64,000 nucleotides of DNA. Origin: JAEUIZ01 sp046155605 (lineage in GTDB: Bacteria > Planctomycetota > Phycisphaerae > Phycisphaerales > UBA1924). Where the stretch lies: contig JBJXFQ010000011.1 of assembly GCA_046155605.1 (NCBI GenBank), forward strand, positions 42,616 through 106,615, given 5' to 3'. The number at the start of each line of letters is the position of its first letter. Position 1 is the stretch's first letter. The notes below the pieces were generated by a model. The model ran no database searches. It worked only from the letters and a program-made list of their open reading frames with translations, and had not been told where the DNA came from. Shown here piece after piece: positions 15,331 through 24,805 of this stretch. Position numbers and translations under genes: made by a program.

Positions 15331-17636
15331 TGCCCCAAGACGCCCCAAAGGCCGGGTTCAGCGGCGTCCGCAGCCGACGCGAGATGTTCCGCAGACCCCC
15401 GCGGACGTTCCAAAGCGTCGCCGACTTCTTCTTCCGATCGCCAACTGTTGGATGGGCCCTGCTCATTGGTGCCGCCTTCGTCCTCACCGGAACCGCCCTC
15501 GCCGCCTGGTCCAGGCAGCACGCCCTCGTCGCCGTCGATCGCGTGATGAACATCACCGCGGTCGTGCGTCGGCCCTTCAGCCTCGAAGATTCCATCCGCA
15601 CCGAGCAGGCCCGCGAGTTGGCCCGCGCCCAGACGCCCCGCGTCTATGCCGTCATCCCCGGCAAGATCGAGGCCCTGCGGGCGTCGATCGAAGGCCTGCC
15701 CAAGACCCTGGCCGGCGCGATGAACGCCGCCGACGTCCGCGCCGAGGTCAAAGCCCAGTTCCCGCTCACCGACGAGGCTGTCAGTTCGATCCGCGCCGAA
15801 GCCACCGAAGACGGTGCGAGCGCCGCATGGGTCGAGCGCACGGGCCTGCTTGCCGCCCTTTTGGCCCGCCAACCCTTCGTCGACGATCAGGCCATGCAGC
15901 GTGAACTGCAGGAGAGCCTCGCCCGCGACATCGAGATCCGCGTGAGTGACGCGCCCTCGATCCGGATCCCGAAGGAAGGCTCGATCGTCAACATCAAGGA
16001 CGAAGCCCAGTTGGCGCAGGCCGCGATGCGCCTCACGCGCGAGGCCGGCTTCGTTGAGCCCGCGCTCTCGGTCGTCGCCGGCCGCCTTCGCCACAACCCG
16101 GAACCCACCTTCCAACTCGACGAGGCCGCCACTACCCGCGCCCGCAACGTCCGCGCCGAAGCCATCTCCCCGGTACGCACCGAAGTCCCCGCGGGTCAGG
16201 TCATCTTTAAGCGTGGCGACACGCTCACGCCCCAGGCGCTCGAACTCTACCGCCGCGACCTCGACGTCTTCGCCGAGCAGTCCGAGTCGTGGAAGGTCTG
16301 GCTCCGCCGCGCCAGCCTCATGGGCGGCGTCACCGCCATCGCCCTCGCCGTTGCCGGCTATCTCGCCCTCTTCTGCCCGCGCGTCCGCACCAGCCCGCGG
16401 CGCATGGCCGGCGTCGCCCTCATGCTTGTCGGGGGGCTCGCCCTCTCCTGCGTTGGCACCGTCGCCAATCCCGCCCTCCTCACCCTCACCGCCGTCGCCC
16501 CCACCGTCCTCGTCTCCGTCATCCTCGTCATCGCCTATGACCAGCGCGTTGCGCTGGCGCTGGGAACCCTCGAAGGCGTCCTCGTCTGCATCGCCCTCGA
16601 CCAGCCCATCGGCGTCTACGCCCTCATCCTCACCGGCATCAGTTTCGCCGTCTTTCAACTCCGCGAGATCCGCGATCGTCGTGGCATCATCCGCACCGGC
16701 CTCTACGCCGCCGCCGCCCTCTCCGTCGGCACCGTCCTCGTCGCCCTCATTGATCGCCCCATCAGCGACGCCTCACTCCGACAGACCTTCATGGACGCCG
16801 CCCTCGCCGGCTGCGGGGGCCTTGGCATCGGCGTCCTCACCCTCTCGCTCCTCCCCACCCTCGAACGCGCCTTCGACATCACCACCGGCATGACCCTCGT
16901 CGAACTCCGCGACCCCAAGCAGCCCCTCCTCCGACAACTCCAGCAGCAGGCCCCCGGCACCTACAACCACTCTCTCAATGTCGCCGCCATCGCCGAGGCC
17001 GCCGCCGACGCCATCCGCGCCGACTCTCTTCTTACCTATGTCGGTGCCCTCTACCACGACGTCGGCAAGATGAACAAGCCCGATTACTTCGTCGAGAACC
17101 AGACCGGCGGCCCGTCCAAGCACGACAAACTCAGCCCCGCCATGAGCCTCCTCGTCATCGTTGGGCACGTCAAGGACGGCCTCGCCATGGCCGAGGAATA
17201 TAACTTGCCGCGCTCCATCCGCCATTTCATCGAGGCCCACCACGGCACCACCCTCGTTGAGTTCTTCTACAACCGCGCCCGCCGCCAGGCCGAGTCCGCC
17301 CGCACCCCCGAGGCCGAGGCCCCCGACGAGGTCGAGTTCCGCTACCCGGGCCCAAAGCCACGAACCAAGGAATGCGCCATTCTGATGCTCGCCGACGCCA
17401 TCGAGAGCGCCACCCGCACCATGGCCGAGCCCACACCCAGCCGCATCGACACCCTCGTCCGCGCGATGGCGTCCAAGCGCCTCATGGACGGCCAGTTCGA
17501 CGACTGCGAACTCACCCTCCGCGAACTCCAGACCATCACCGATTCCATCAGCAAGTCCGTCAGCAGCATCTATCACGGCCGCGTCTTGTATCCCAGCACC
17601 GCCGGCCTCACCGCCGCCGAAGAGAAGCGGGCCTGA
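15330..17636 (+). CDS. pgpH: PgpH-type 7TM-HD phosphohydrolase (putative c-di-AMP phosphodiesterase)
   Basis: A 768-residue membrane enzyme of the YqfF/PgpH family. After one N-terminal helix comes a large extracytoplasmic 7TMR-HDED domain (about residues 70-320), then about seven membrane helices (about 325-500), then the cytoplasmic HD domain with the metal residues His576-Asp577 in YHDVGKMNKPDYFVENQ and further conserved residues such as HHGTTLVEFFY. Characterised members hydrolyse cyclic di-AMP; that activity is assigned by homology. No ybeY follows: the next gene is on the other strand. Confidence 0.9.
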   Translation: MPQDAPKAGFSGVRSRREMFRRPPRTFQSVADFFFRSPTVGWALLIGAAFVLTGTALAAWSRQHALVAVDRVMNITAVVRRPFSLEDSIRTEQARELARAQTPRVYAVIPGKIEALRASIEGLPKTLAGAMNAADVRAEVKAQFPLTDEAVSSIRAEATEDGASAAWVERTGLLAALLARQPFVDDQAMQRELQESLARDIEIRVSDAPSIRIPKEGSIVNIKDEAQLAQAAMRLTREAGFVEPALSVVAGRLRHNPEPTFQLDEAATTRARNVRAEAISPVRTEVPAGQVIFKRGDTLTPQALELYRRDLDVFAEQSESWKVWLRRASLMGGVTAIALAVAGYLALFCPRVRTSPRRMAGVALMLVGGLALSCVGTVANPALLTLTAVAPTVLVSVILVIAYDQRVALALGTLEGVLVCIALDQPIGVYALILTGISFAVFQLREIRDRRGIIRTGLYAAAALSVGTVLVALIDRPISDASLRQTFMDAALAGCGGLGIGVLTLSLLPTLERAFDITTGMTLVELRDPKQPLLRQLQQQAPGTYNHSLNVAAIAEAAADAIRADSLLTYVGALYHDVGKMNKPDYFVENQTGGPSKHDKLSPAMSLLVIVGHVKDGLAMAEEYNLPRSIRHFIEAHHGTTLVEFFYNRARRQAESARTPEAEAPDEVEFRYPGPKPRTKECAILMLADAIESATRTMAEPTPSRIDTLVRAMASKRLMDGQFDDCELTLRELQTITDSISKSVSSIYHGRVLYPSTAGLTAAEEKRA

Positions 17637-17652
17637 TCGCCACGCCGCCCGA

Positions 17653-18747
17653 TCACCGCCGCCGACGCATGGCGAAGATCACCCCGCCCAGCACCAACGC
17701 CGCCGCCGTTCCCGGCGTCGGGACGCCCACCCACATGAAGGCGTGCTTCTGTGCGGTGTTGATGTCCTGCGCCCAGCCGCCGACGACGATCCGGCCATCG
17801 CCCGCCCAGATGCTCGTTGCCTCGGAAAGAAAGTAGTTGCTCGGTAGGAACGATTGTAAGTTGATCACGTTGTTGGGCGAGCCGAGCCAGACCAGAGCCA
17901 CCTGCCCTGCCGAGCCCGACACGCTTCCCCAGCCCGCATGAAACTCCCCGGTCGTCGCCGTCAGGCGCGAGTAGCCCGCATTGGGCGGGTGCCAGTCCTC
18001 GAACGTCCCCGCGCTCCCGCGCCACACCGCGGCGTGCTCGAGCGAGGTCGTCGCCTTCGCAAAGCCGACCTGGATGCCCGGCGCCATCCCCGCGATCAGG
18101 CTGTAGTACGTCGGGCCGGGATTGAGGTCGAGCCACGATGACGACCCATCCCACAGCGCCGCGTGTGATGCGGTGCCGCCCCCTGGGAACGGGACATTGA
18201 CCCAGCCGCCCTGCCGCGTACCGTCCGTGGCCGTGGCCATGGACGACCCCGTGACGCCGGCCGGATGCAGGTCGATGAACGACGCGGCCGTACCGCGCCA
18301 CATCACCGCCCGAGTACCGACACCATCGCCTGTATACCCGGCCTGTTGATCGCCGCGCATGGACAGGGCGAGAGAAAGCAGTGATGGTGGGGCACCAACT
18401 GGGTGAAGCGAAACTGCCGACTGCGACGATCCCCGCCACAGTGTCGCGAACCCACGAACATCTCCAACCTGCACATCATCGGCCATTCCCCACACATGGC
18501 CGTTATCGCCGACACCGGACGTCAATGGCATCCATGACTGGCCGGTGCCTTGCCACAAACCGGGGCGAGTAGTGATTTGAGAAAATGCTGACCCACCTTG
18601 CTGGGTACCCCAGACAGCAAGGGTTTCCGATCGAGTTGCACCAATCGGGTTCAAGGGCGTCGCAGACCATTGCCATTGCGCAACGGCACAACTCGAACAA
18701 AAACCTGCCGCAACGGAGATTGCAACAAGCCGGTATAACCTACGCAT
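17653..18747 (-). CDS. Exported WRG/WDG-repeat protein with PEP-CTERM-like tail
   Basis: A protein of about 364 residues. A signal peptide (LYRLVAISVAAGFCSSCAVAQ) precedes about seven imperfect repeats of some 45 residues with the core AVMWRGTAASFIDLHPAGV, a pattern like the extracellular 'HAF'-type repeats that probably form a beta-propeller. The C terminus (VPTPGTAAALVLGGVIFAMRRRR) is a short P-motif, membrane segment and basic end, matching PEP-CTERM-like sorting tails. Two ATGs six bases apart can serve as start. Function unknown, cell surface likely. It is divergent from the next exported protein, and their starts are about 50 bases apart. Confidence 0.75.
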   Translation of the reverse strand: MRRLYRLVAISVAAGFCSSCAVAQWQWSATPLNPIGATRSETLAVWGTQQGGSAFSQITTRPGLWQGTGQSWMPLTSGVGDNGHVWGMADDVQVGDVRGFATLWRGSSQSAVSLHPVGAPPSLLSLALSMRGDQQAGYTGDGVGTRAVMWRGTAASFIDLHPAGVTGSSMATATDGTRQGGWVNVPFPGGGTASHAALWDGSSSWLDLNPGPTYYSLIAGMAPGIQVGFAKATTSLEHAAVWRGSAGTFEDWHPPNAGYSRLTATTGEFHAGWGSVSGSAGQVALVWLGSPNNVINLQSFLPSNYFLSEATSIWAGDGRIVVGGWAQDINTAQKHAFMWVGVPTPGTAAALVLGGVIFAMRRRR

Positions 18748-18774
18748 TGACATGCTGTCAATATACTGTATGCT
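18747..18774 (+). promoter_or_regulatory. Sigma-70 promoter with palindromic -35 region
   Basis: TTGACA (18747-18752) and TATGCT (18769-18774) are separated by 16 bases, a near-consensus promoter for the plus-strand gene starting at 18799. The -35 box is one arm of the inverted repeat TTGACA-TGC-TGTCAA, a possible operator. The -35 box also overlaps the start codon region of the divergent gene. Confidence 0.65.
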
Positions 18775-18798
18775 GGCGCTGTTGCAAGGAGAATTTCC

Positions 18799-20433
18799 AT
18801 GAAATCTCGGATCCTCGTCGTGCCCGCGGCGATCGCGTTGACGCAGATGACGAACGCACAAGTCGTCGGCCCGGCGATCCGAGCGCACTCAGCCAACACA
18901 TCCGCGCGGTCATGTTCGGAGACAGCGATCATCGCCGCTGGCTCCGCCGTCGCGGTCGCCTACAACGACTATGCAGGGCAAATGCATTATTCGATCAGCA
19001 CGAAAGCGTTGACAGGCGCAAACCCCTTCGCGGTCTTCGACGCCAACTTGACCGGAGTAGACTGTAACTCGACCGAGGTTCTGACTCGCGGCGTCGATCC
19101 GATGGTTGCGCGTAGCACAAACGGCGACTTGTATCTGGGTGGTATGTTTCGCTATCCAATCGGAGGCCTTTCGTCCAGCAACGCTATTGCATTCTCCAGA
19201 AAGCCCGCGGGCTCGTCGTCGCTCGATCCGGCGATCAACCTCGTCTGCTGGAGCCTCGAGATGGGAAGCGACAAGCCGCTCATGGCTATCGGACCCCGCC
19301 CGGGCGGAGCAACAGGCGAACGGCTTTACGCTGCGCACACACGCGTGAACCAGGGCAACTGTGGCAACTACAACAGCCGGTCGAGCTCGAAATTGCTGCT
19401 CGGATCAAGCATTGATGACGTGCCGATCGGGTTGGACCTCAACTGCGGTGTCACAACCCTCGGGTGCATGCCCATCGTGCTGCCTTCGGGACCAAGCAAA
19501 GGCCGGCTGATCGTCACGATGCTGCCCGGCCCCACGCTCGGCAATCTGCCGCAGGTGTGGCGATCGGACAATGAGGGTTTGCCCACCGGCGGCGGACAAT
19601 CATGGCTTCTTAGTTCGACGCCGACACAAACTCGGACGCCCGGCGTCGCGGGTTTCGAGGACCTTCTCGCGTTTGACGGACAAGGAGCGAGCGCCGTCGT
19701 TCCCGGGAACTTCCGCGTACACAACTTCTCAGCGCTGGCAAATGACCCCGGAAATTCGAACAGTGTCTACCTCGTTTTCGTGGCCGGCACCCCGAGCGCC
19801 GGGGCGTCGAACTTGGACATCATCATATCGAAGAGCGAGGATGCCGGCGCGACCTTCCTCTCGACCAACACCCTCCACATCACCGACTCGCTGCTCGGGC
19901 TCGTCACCGGCACCGATCAGATCATGCCTTGGATCGCGGTGGACGTGTCGGGCGGCATCAACCTGCTCTTCTACTCGGTCAACGAGAACGCCACGACAGA
20001 CATGGAAAATGTGCCGTACTTTCGTGTCTACTACGCGAGGTTTCCTTCGTTCAGCGCCACGAGCCCGCCCACGCCGTTCGTTCACGCACTCTCGCCGACC
20101 TTCTTGGTCCCGGTTGTCCCCGGCGCGTCGTGGCCCGATGGGGCGCAGGTCACCGGCGACTACCAGATGATCTGTGCCGACAGTTGCAATGCCTACGTCG
20201 CCTATATGAGCGCTGAAACGGGTGCCGCCGACATCTACGTCCGTAAGATCACCGGCCTGTGCGCCATCGCCGACTCCGATCAGGTCGGTGCAATCACGAC
20301 GAACGATCCGCCGACCTTCGCCATGCAGTTCCTCGCCTGCGACCCGCTCGCCGACCTCACAAACAACGGCACCATCGACGCCGCGGACATGCAGCACTTC
20401 CTCACCGCCTTCGCCTGCCAGTGCAATCCCTAG
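18799..20433 (+). CDS. Secreted protein with sialidase-like repeats and one dockerin-type repeat
   Basis: A 544-residue exported protein. The signal peptide (ILVVPAAIALTQMTNAQ) leads to a domain with several strand blocks resembling BNR/sialidase-type propellers (YLGGMFRYPIGG, IIISKSEDAGATFLS, YYARFPSF); SEDAGATF is close to an Asp-box. The end reads DLTNNGTIDAADMQHFLTAF, a single EF-hand-like dockerin repeat followed by two cysteines, rather than the paired GC type of other genes here. AAGGAG six bases upstream of the ATG fixes the start. Substrate and activity are unknown. Confidence 0.75.
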   Translation: MKSRILVVPAAIALTQMTNAQVVGPAIRAHSANTSARSCSETAIIAAGSAVAVAYNDYAGQMHYSISTKALTGANPFAVFDANLTGVDCNSTEVLTRGVDPMVARSTNGDLYLGGMFRYPIGGLSSSNAIAFSRKPAGSSSLDPAINLVCWSLEMGSDKPLMAIGPRPGGATGERLYAAHTRVNQGNCGNYNSRSSSKLLLGSSIDDVPIGLDLNCGVTTLGCMPIVLPSGPSKGRLIVTMLPGPTLGNLPQVWRSDNEGLPTGGGQSWLLSSTPTQTRTPGVAGFEDLLAFDGQGASAVVPGNFRVHNFSALANDPGNSNSVYLVFVAGTPSAGASNLDIIISKSEDAGATFLSTNTLHITDSLLGLVTGTDQIMPWIAVDVSGGINLLFYSVNENATTDMENVPYFRVYYARFPSFSATSPPTPFVHALSPTFLVPVVPGASWPDGAQVTGDYQMICADSCNAYVAYMSAETGAADIYVRKITGLCAIADSDQVGAITTNDPPTFAMQFLACDPLADLTNNGTIDAADMQHFLTAFACQCNP

Positions 20434-20455
20434 CCCCCTCGCCGTACACTCCGGC

Positions 20456-22201
20456 ATGACCACTCCCGCCAGCCCGGCCTTCGTCCCAATCCCCCTCAAC
20501 GCCGCCCGCTGGGAAGAGATCGAACCGCTCCTCCTCGCCCTGCGCGATCGGCCCGTTCGCACGCCCGCCGACCTCGAACAATGGCTCCTCGACCGCTCCG
20601 AACTCGAGGCGGCCTGCCAGGAGGCCGAGAGCGACCTCTATATCTCGATGACCTGCCACACCGACGACGCCGAGGCCGCGGGCGCGTTCACCCGCTACAT
20701 CGAGACCATCCCGCCGCGCCTCAAGCCCGCGATCTTCGCCCTCGACCGGCGTCAGGTTGACCTCTTCAAGCAGTTCAAGCCCGACCCGCGACGCTTCGAG
20801 GTCATCGACCGCGACACGCGGGCCGAGGTCGAACTCTTCCGTCCCGAGAACGTCCCGATCCAGACCGAACTCGAAAAACTCTCGCAGGAATACCAGACCA
20901 TCAGTGGCGCGATGATGGTCACCTTCGACGGCCGCGAGCAGACCCTGCCCATGATGGCCCGTTATCAGGAGTCTCCCGAGCGCGCGATCCGCGAATCAGC
21001 ATGGCGAGCCGTCGCCGAGCGCCGCTTTCGCGATGCCGACGCCATCGAAACCCTCTTCGATCGAATGATCGCACTCCGTGACCAGATGGCCCGCCAAGCC
21101 GGGCTCCCCACCTTCGTCGAATACGCGTTCAAGAGCCGTCGTCGCTTTGACTACACGCCAGACCAGTGCCGGATCTTTCACGACGCCGTCGCCAAGGCCG
21201 TCGTGCCCTTCGTGCGGCGCCAGAACGACCGCCGGAAGCGGCAACTCCGCTGCGGCACGCTCCGGCCCTGGGACCTCGCCGTCGATCCCAAGGGCCGACC
21301 TCCGCTCAAGCCCTTCACCGGCGGCGTCGAACTGATGGCGAAGTCCGTGCGCACGTTCGAGCGTCTGGACCCGCGCTTGGCCGCGATGCTCGCCACGCTC
21401 GGCGACGGGGCCAACACCAACGGCGCGGCCGAGGGTGCCTGCCTCGACCTCGACACCCGCAAGGGCAAGGCACCCGGCGGCTATCAGGCCATGCGCGATC
21501 GCTCACGCAAGCCGTTCATCTTCATGAACGCCGCGGGACTGCATCGTGACGTCGAGACAATGGTCCACGAGGCCGGGCACGCGTTCCACTCGCTGTTGTG
21601 CCTCGATGAGCCGCTGCTGCACTATCGCCACGCGCCGCTGGAGTTCTGCGAGGTCGCCAGCATGAGCATGGAACTGCTCACCATGCCGCATTGGAAAGCG
21701 ACCGACGGGTTCTACCCCGCGCAGACCGACGCCGACCGCGCCCGGCGGAAGCAGGTCGAAGGCTCCGTCTCCCTCCTGCCGTGGATCGCCACCATCGACG
21801 CCTTCCAGCACTGGCTCTACGCCAACCCGACGCACTCGCGCGACGAGCGGGCCGAAGCCTGGCTCGCCATCGACGACCGCTTCGGACCCGATGTCTCATG
21901 GACCGGCCTCGAAGCCAACCGCCGCACCCTCTGGCATCGCCAGGGACACCTCTTCGCCGTCCCGTTCTATTACATCGAATACGGCATCGCCCAACTGGGC
22001 GCGCTCCAGTTGTGGCTTCGTTCGCTCGAAGATGGCCCCAAGGCCGCGATCGAGTCGTACATGGCCGCCCTCCGACTGGGCGGCTCACGGCCGATCCCTG
22101 AACTCTTCGCCGCGGCAGGCATCAAGTTCGACTTTGGTGCCGAGATCGTCGGCCGCCTCGTCGAGCGAGTCGAACGCGAACTCGACAAACTGCCGGAATA
22201 G
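20456..22201 (+). CDS. M3 family oligoendopeptidase F-like metallopeptidase
   Basis: A 581-residue cytoplasmic peptidase of clan MA family M3. The zinc site is HEAGH (His371, Glu372, His375) in TMVHEAGHAFHSLLC, and the downstream glutamate lies in FCEVASMSMELL. The N-terminal helical part (YISMTCHTDDAEAAGAFTRY) and the length fit oligoendopeptidase F (PepF), which degrades short peptides. There is no signal sequence. The start ATG follows the previous stop by 22 bases with only a weak ribosome-binding site, so read-through coupling with the secreted protein gene is possible. Confidence 0.9.
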   Translation: MTTPASPAFVPIPLNAARWEEIEPLLLALRDRPVRTPADLEQWLLDRSELEAACQEAESDLYISMTCHTDDAEAAGAFTRYIETIPPRLKPAIFALDRRQVDLFKQFKPDPRRFEVIDRDTRAEVELFRPENVPIQTELEKLSQEYQTISGAMMVTFDGREQTLPMMARYQESPERAIRESAWRAVAERRFRDADAIETLFDRMIALRDQMARQAGLPTFVEYAFKSRRRFDYTPDQCRIFHDAVAKAVVPFVRRQNDRRKRQLRCGTLRPWDLAVDPKGRPPLKPFTGGVELMAKSVRTFERLDPRLAAMLATLGDGANTNGAAEGACLDLDTRKGKAPGGYQAMRDRSRKPFIFMNAAGLHRDVETMVHEAGHAFHSLLCLDEPLLHYRHAPLEFCEVASMSMELLTMPHWKATDGFYPAQTDADRARRKQVEGSVSLLPWIATIDAFQHWLYANPTHSRDERAEAWLAIDDRFGPDVSWTGLEANRRTLWHRQGHLFAVPFYYIEYGIAQLGALQLWLRSLEDGPKAAIESYMAALRLGGSRPIPELFAAAGIKFDFGAEIVGRLVERVERELDKLPE

Positions 22202-22245
22202 CCCGGCGAAGAGGTGGTTCGATCTACCGCATCGACTGAGATGGA

Positions 22246-23670
22246 TCAAGGAGTATTCGTCAGCGCGGCCTTGATTTCCCTCAAGAGCGAGTCCAGATCA
22301 GCCCCCTTCAACTCGTCAATATTCAGTTTCTTGATCAGACCCTCAATCTTTGACTTATCCGGCGCTGTTGATCGTCGCAGGGCTGCTTGCAACTGGCTCA
22401 CAAGATTCTGGCGTTGCTCATCGGTGTAGACCTGTTTGTCCGGAGTCGCACTGAGATCGTCAAGAAGTCTCTCGATCGCTGGACGGAGGAGTGTTTCGAT
22501 GCCGCTAACCTCCGCAGCGCTGCTGTCGATGCCCCGAATTGCCGCGATGTCGCGTTGATAGGTCGAGATGCTTTCGACACGCGTTAGAGCCTCTCTGAGA
22601 TCGTCGGCACGAGCCTGAATTGTCGCTTCACGTCCGCGGTTGATGCTCGCCTGAAGCTTTGCGAGCGTGAACATCTCGGTCGCTGCGTCATTGGCACGAG
22701 CGTCCTCGCCCGTGCGGATGTTGAGCACCATGTAGGTGTGATTTCGGTAGTCGGCGATGACCCTGTCCTTCATGATGCGCAACCGCTTTGTACTGCGGTC
22801 GAATGTCAACTCGTCCCACGGAATGGCACCAAGCCCCGGCCCATTGCCGACGAGCCCGGCCCGGATGTGGTCCCGCTTCACAACCACCAAGTCGCCCGCA
22901 CAGAGATACGAGTGAGTGCGGTTGTCGCGGCCGGTGTATGGCTGAAGCACCACATGGTAACTCAGTTCCGTGTCATTCTGTGGACCTTTGAGAAGCGCTG
23001 AACCGAGCGAATCCAGCACGGCAAGCGCCGGAGACGCGGGCGGATACGCCTTTGCACCCAGGCCCGCGAGTGTCTGCATGAGTTCACGCGTACGAGACGC
23101 TTCTTCTTCGTCCAACTCGATAATGTGGATCTCGAGCAGGAGGGGCGACCCTTTCCAGGTGACGGGTCCATACACTGGCAGCCCGCCGCCAAAGTTCAAA
23201 AACTGCCCAGGATCGCTCGACGACTTGCCGCCACTCGTCGCCGGAACCCGCTCCCGCAGTCGCACATCTTCGTTGTAGTACACCACACGACCAGACTCGG
23301 TTGCTGTTGGAGAGTAATCGATCCCGGCACCATCGAGTTCCTTGACGTTCACCACAATCGCAATCTCGCCCCGTGCTTCAGGGTCGCCAAGCAGGAACGG
23401 CCTCGCCATCTCCTGAAATGAGGCAATGAAAGCGGTGTCGAGTGTGATCGTGATCGACAGACCCTTGTTGATCGCGTTGCCATCGGCTGGGGCATCAATG
23501 AACTTGCTCGCGGTTTCCATCGCCTCCCCACAGCCCGGAACGGCAGCGCAGTTCGGGTCCGGCCTTCGCGTAAGGAGCCGATGATCCGTCGAACCCTCGT
23601 TCTTGGAAGCGCAGCCGCCCGCGAGGAGAAGGGGCAGGGTTGCGCACCCCGCCAAAATCGATGATCGCAT
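22246..23670 (-). CDS. Large lipoprotein of unknown function
   Basis: A 474-residue lipoprotein: signal MRSSILAGCATLPLLLAGGC with the modified cysteine at residue 20. The first half is beta-rich (GLSITITLDTAFIASF, IAIVVNVKELDG, LLLEIHIIELDEEEA). The last 130 residues are helical and coiled-coil-like (EALTRVESISTYQRDIAAIR, then LRPAIERLLDDLS). The base composition is visibly less GC-rich than the flanking genes, which may indicate a different origin. AAGGAG precedes the ATG. No family recognised; it is convergent with the M3 peptidase gene. Confidence 0.75.
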   Translation of the reverse strand: MRSSILAGCATLPLLLAGGCASKNEGSTDHRLLTRRPDPNCAAVPGCGEAMETASKFIDAPADGNAINKGLSITITLDTAFIASFQEMARPFLLGDPEARGEIAIVVNVKELDGAGIDYSPTATESGRVVYYNEDVRLRERVPATSGGKSSSDPGQFLNFGGGLPVYGPVTWKGSPLLLEIHIIELDEEEASRTRELMQTLAGLGAKAYPPASPALAVLDSLGSALLKGPQNDTELSYHVVLQPYTGRDNRTHSYLCAGDLVVVKRDHIRAGLVGNGPGLGAIPWDELTFDRSTKRLRIMKDRVIADYRNHTYMVLNIRTGEDARANDAATEMFTLAKLQASINRGREATIQARADDLREALTRVESISTYQRDIAAIRGIDSSAAEVSGIETLLRPAIERLLDDLSATPDKQVYTDEQRQNLVSQLQAALRRSTAPDKSKIEGLIKKLNIDELKGADLDSLLREIKAALTNTP

Positions 23671-23854
23671 GGAATCTCCTTGTCAAAGTCGGACACTCTT
23701 CACAAGAAGCGTACCAATTTCAACCCATGGCCAGAGAACACACAGCCATGCCTGGCGTGCTTGACCCCCTCCCACCCCATTCAGGGTACATGCCATGATT
23801 ACATGATCAAGACGGCAATTCCTGCGCGAAATGCCAGTCGCCGGAGTGCCGAGT

Positions 23855-24742
23855 TCACTTCGCCTTCCCGCTCGACTTCCTCATCCGCGCCGTCTGCCCC
23901 TCGCCCCGCGCCGCCGCCAGTTTCGAGAGCAACACCTTGTTCTGCTCCGGCGTCAGGTGCGCCATGATCGACGTCACAAGTTGCCGCTGCTGCGCTGGCG
24001 TCGGCTTGCCCTTGGTCTTCTGCACATACTCCTGCGCGAGATTGCGGACCTTCGTCTCCTGCTCGGGCGCGAGTTGCAACTCCTCGATCAGCGCCTCGAA
24101 ATCGCGCTGCCCCGCGCCGATCAGCCGCTCGTACGAACGCTTCACCTCGAGCCCCAGATCCGCGAGCCGCTCACGCATGGCCGCCGCGCGCGGCCGCGCC
24201 CGCTCCCCCTTCGTCTTCGCTTCCCCAGCGGCCTCGTCCGTCACCGCCTTGCGATACTCCGTCACCAGCGTCGTGAAGCGGCCACGCATCGCAGGCGGGA
24301 GCGCGTCGTGGATCTCATCCACCAGTTCGCCCCGCGCCCGCAGCGGCTCCAACTTCGCGTTGAACTCTCCCAGCAGCGACACGATCGCCGCGCGATCGCC
24401 GCCCTGGCGTGCCGTCACAAACTTCAGCAGCAGGTCGATGTTGTCGCGGACGATCCCGTCCATGATCGCCGCACGCTCGTTGAGGATGCGCGTCGTCGCG
24501 GCCCGAGTCGCCTCATCAAGGTCGAGCAAGGCGAGCGATGCCTCTTCGGGCGGCGTGTCCAGCCGCTTCACCTTCCCCGCAAAATCTCGCTCGATCAGCG
24601 TCGTCGTGCTCCGCTCGCTCACCTTCGGCCCGGCGAGCGCCGCCCCCTCCGCAGTCGGCGGGCTATCGGACTGTGCCCGCACCGAAACACAACCACTCGC
24701 GATCCCCAACGCAACCGCCGACACGCTTGCAAATCGATGCAT
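23855..24742 (-). CDS. Secreted helical protein, paralogue of the gene at 2.4-3.2 kb
   Basis: A 295-residue protein with a signal peptide or lipoprotein-like start (VSAVALGIASGCVSVRA). The mature protein is mostly helical: DFAGKVKRLDTPPEEASLAL, ALPPAMRGRFTTLVTEYRKA, MRERLADLGLEVKRSYERL, LQLAPEQETKVRNLAQEY and a basic C terminus (RMRKSSGKAK). The same ordered blocks occur in the 252-residue secreted protein near the left end. The LTPEQ segments recall Spy/CpxP-type LTxxQ motifs. A GAGGAG ribosome-binding site precedes the ATG. Role unknown, presumably periplasmic. Confidence 0.7.
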   Translation of the reverse strand: MHRFASVSAVALGIASGCVSVRAQSDSPPTAEGAALAGPKVSERSTTTLIERDFAGKVKRLDTPPEEASLALLDLDEATRAATTRILNERAAIMDGIVRDNIDLLLKFVTARQGGDRAAIVSLLGEFNAKLEPLRARGELVDEIHDALPPAMRGRFTTLVTEYRKAVTDEAAGEAKTKGERARPRAAAMRERLADLGLEVKRSYERLIGAGQRDFEALIEELQLAPEQETKVRNLAQEYVQKTKGKPTPAQQRQLVTSIMAHLTPEQNKVLLSKLAAARGEGQTARMRKSSGKAK

Positions 24743-24805
24743 GGGTCACTCCTCGGCCTATTCAACGCCGACCACTCGTCGGCATTGCCCGCGTACTCTT
24801 TCGGA

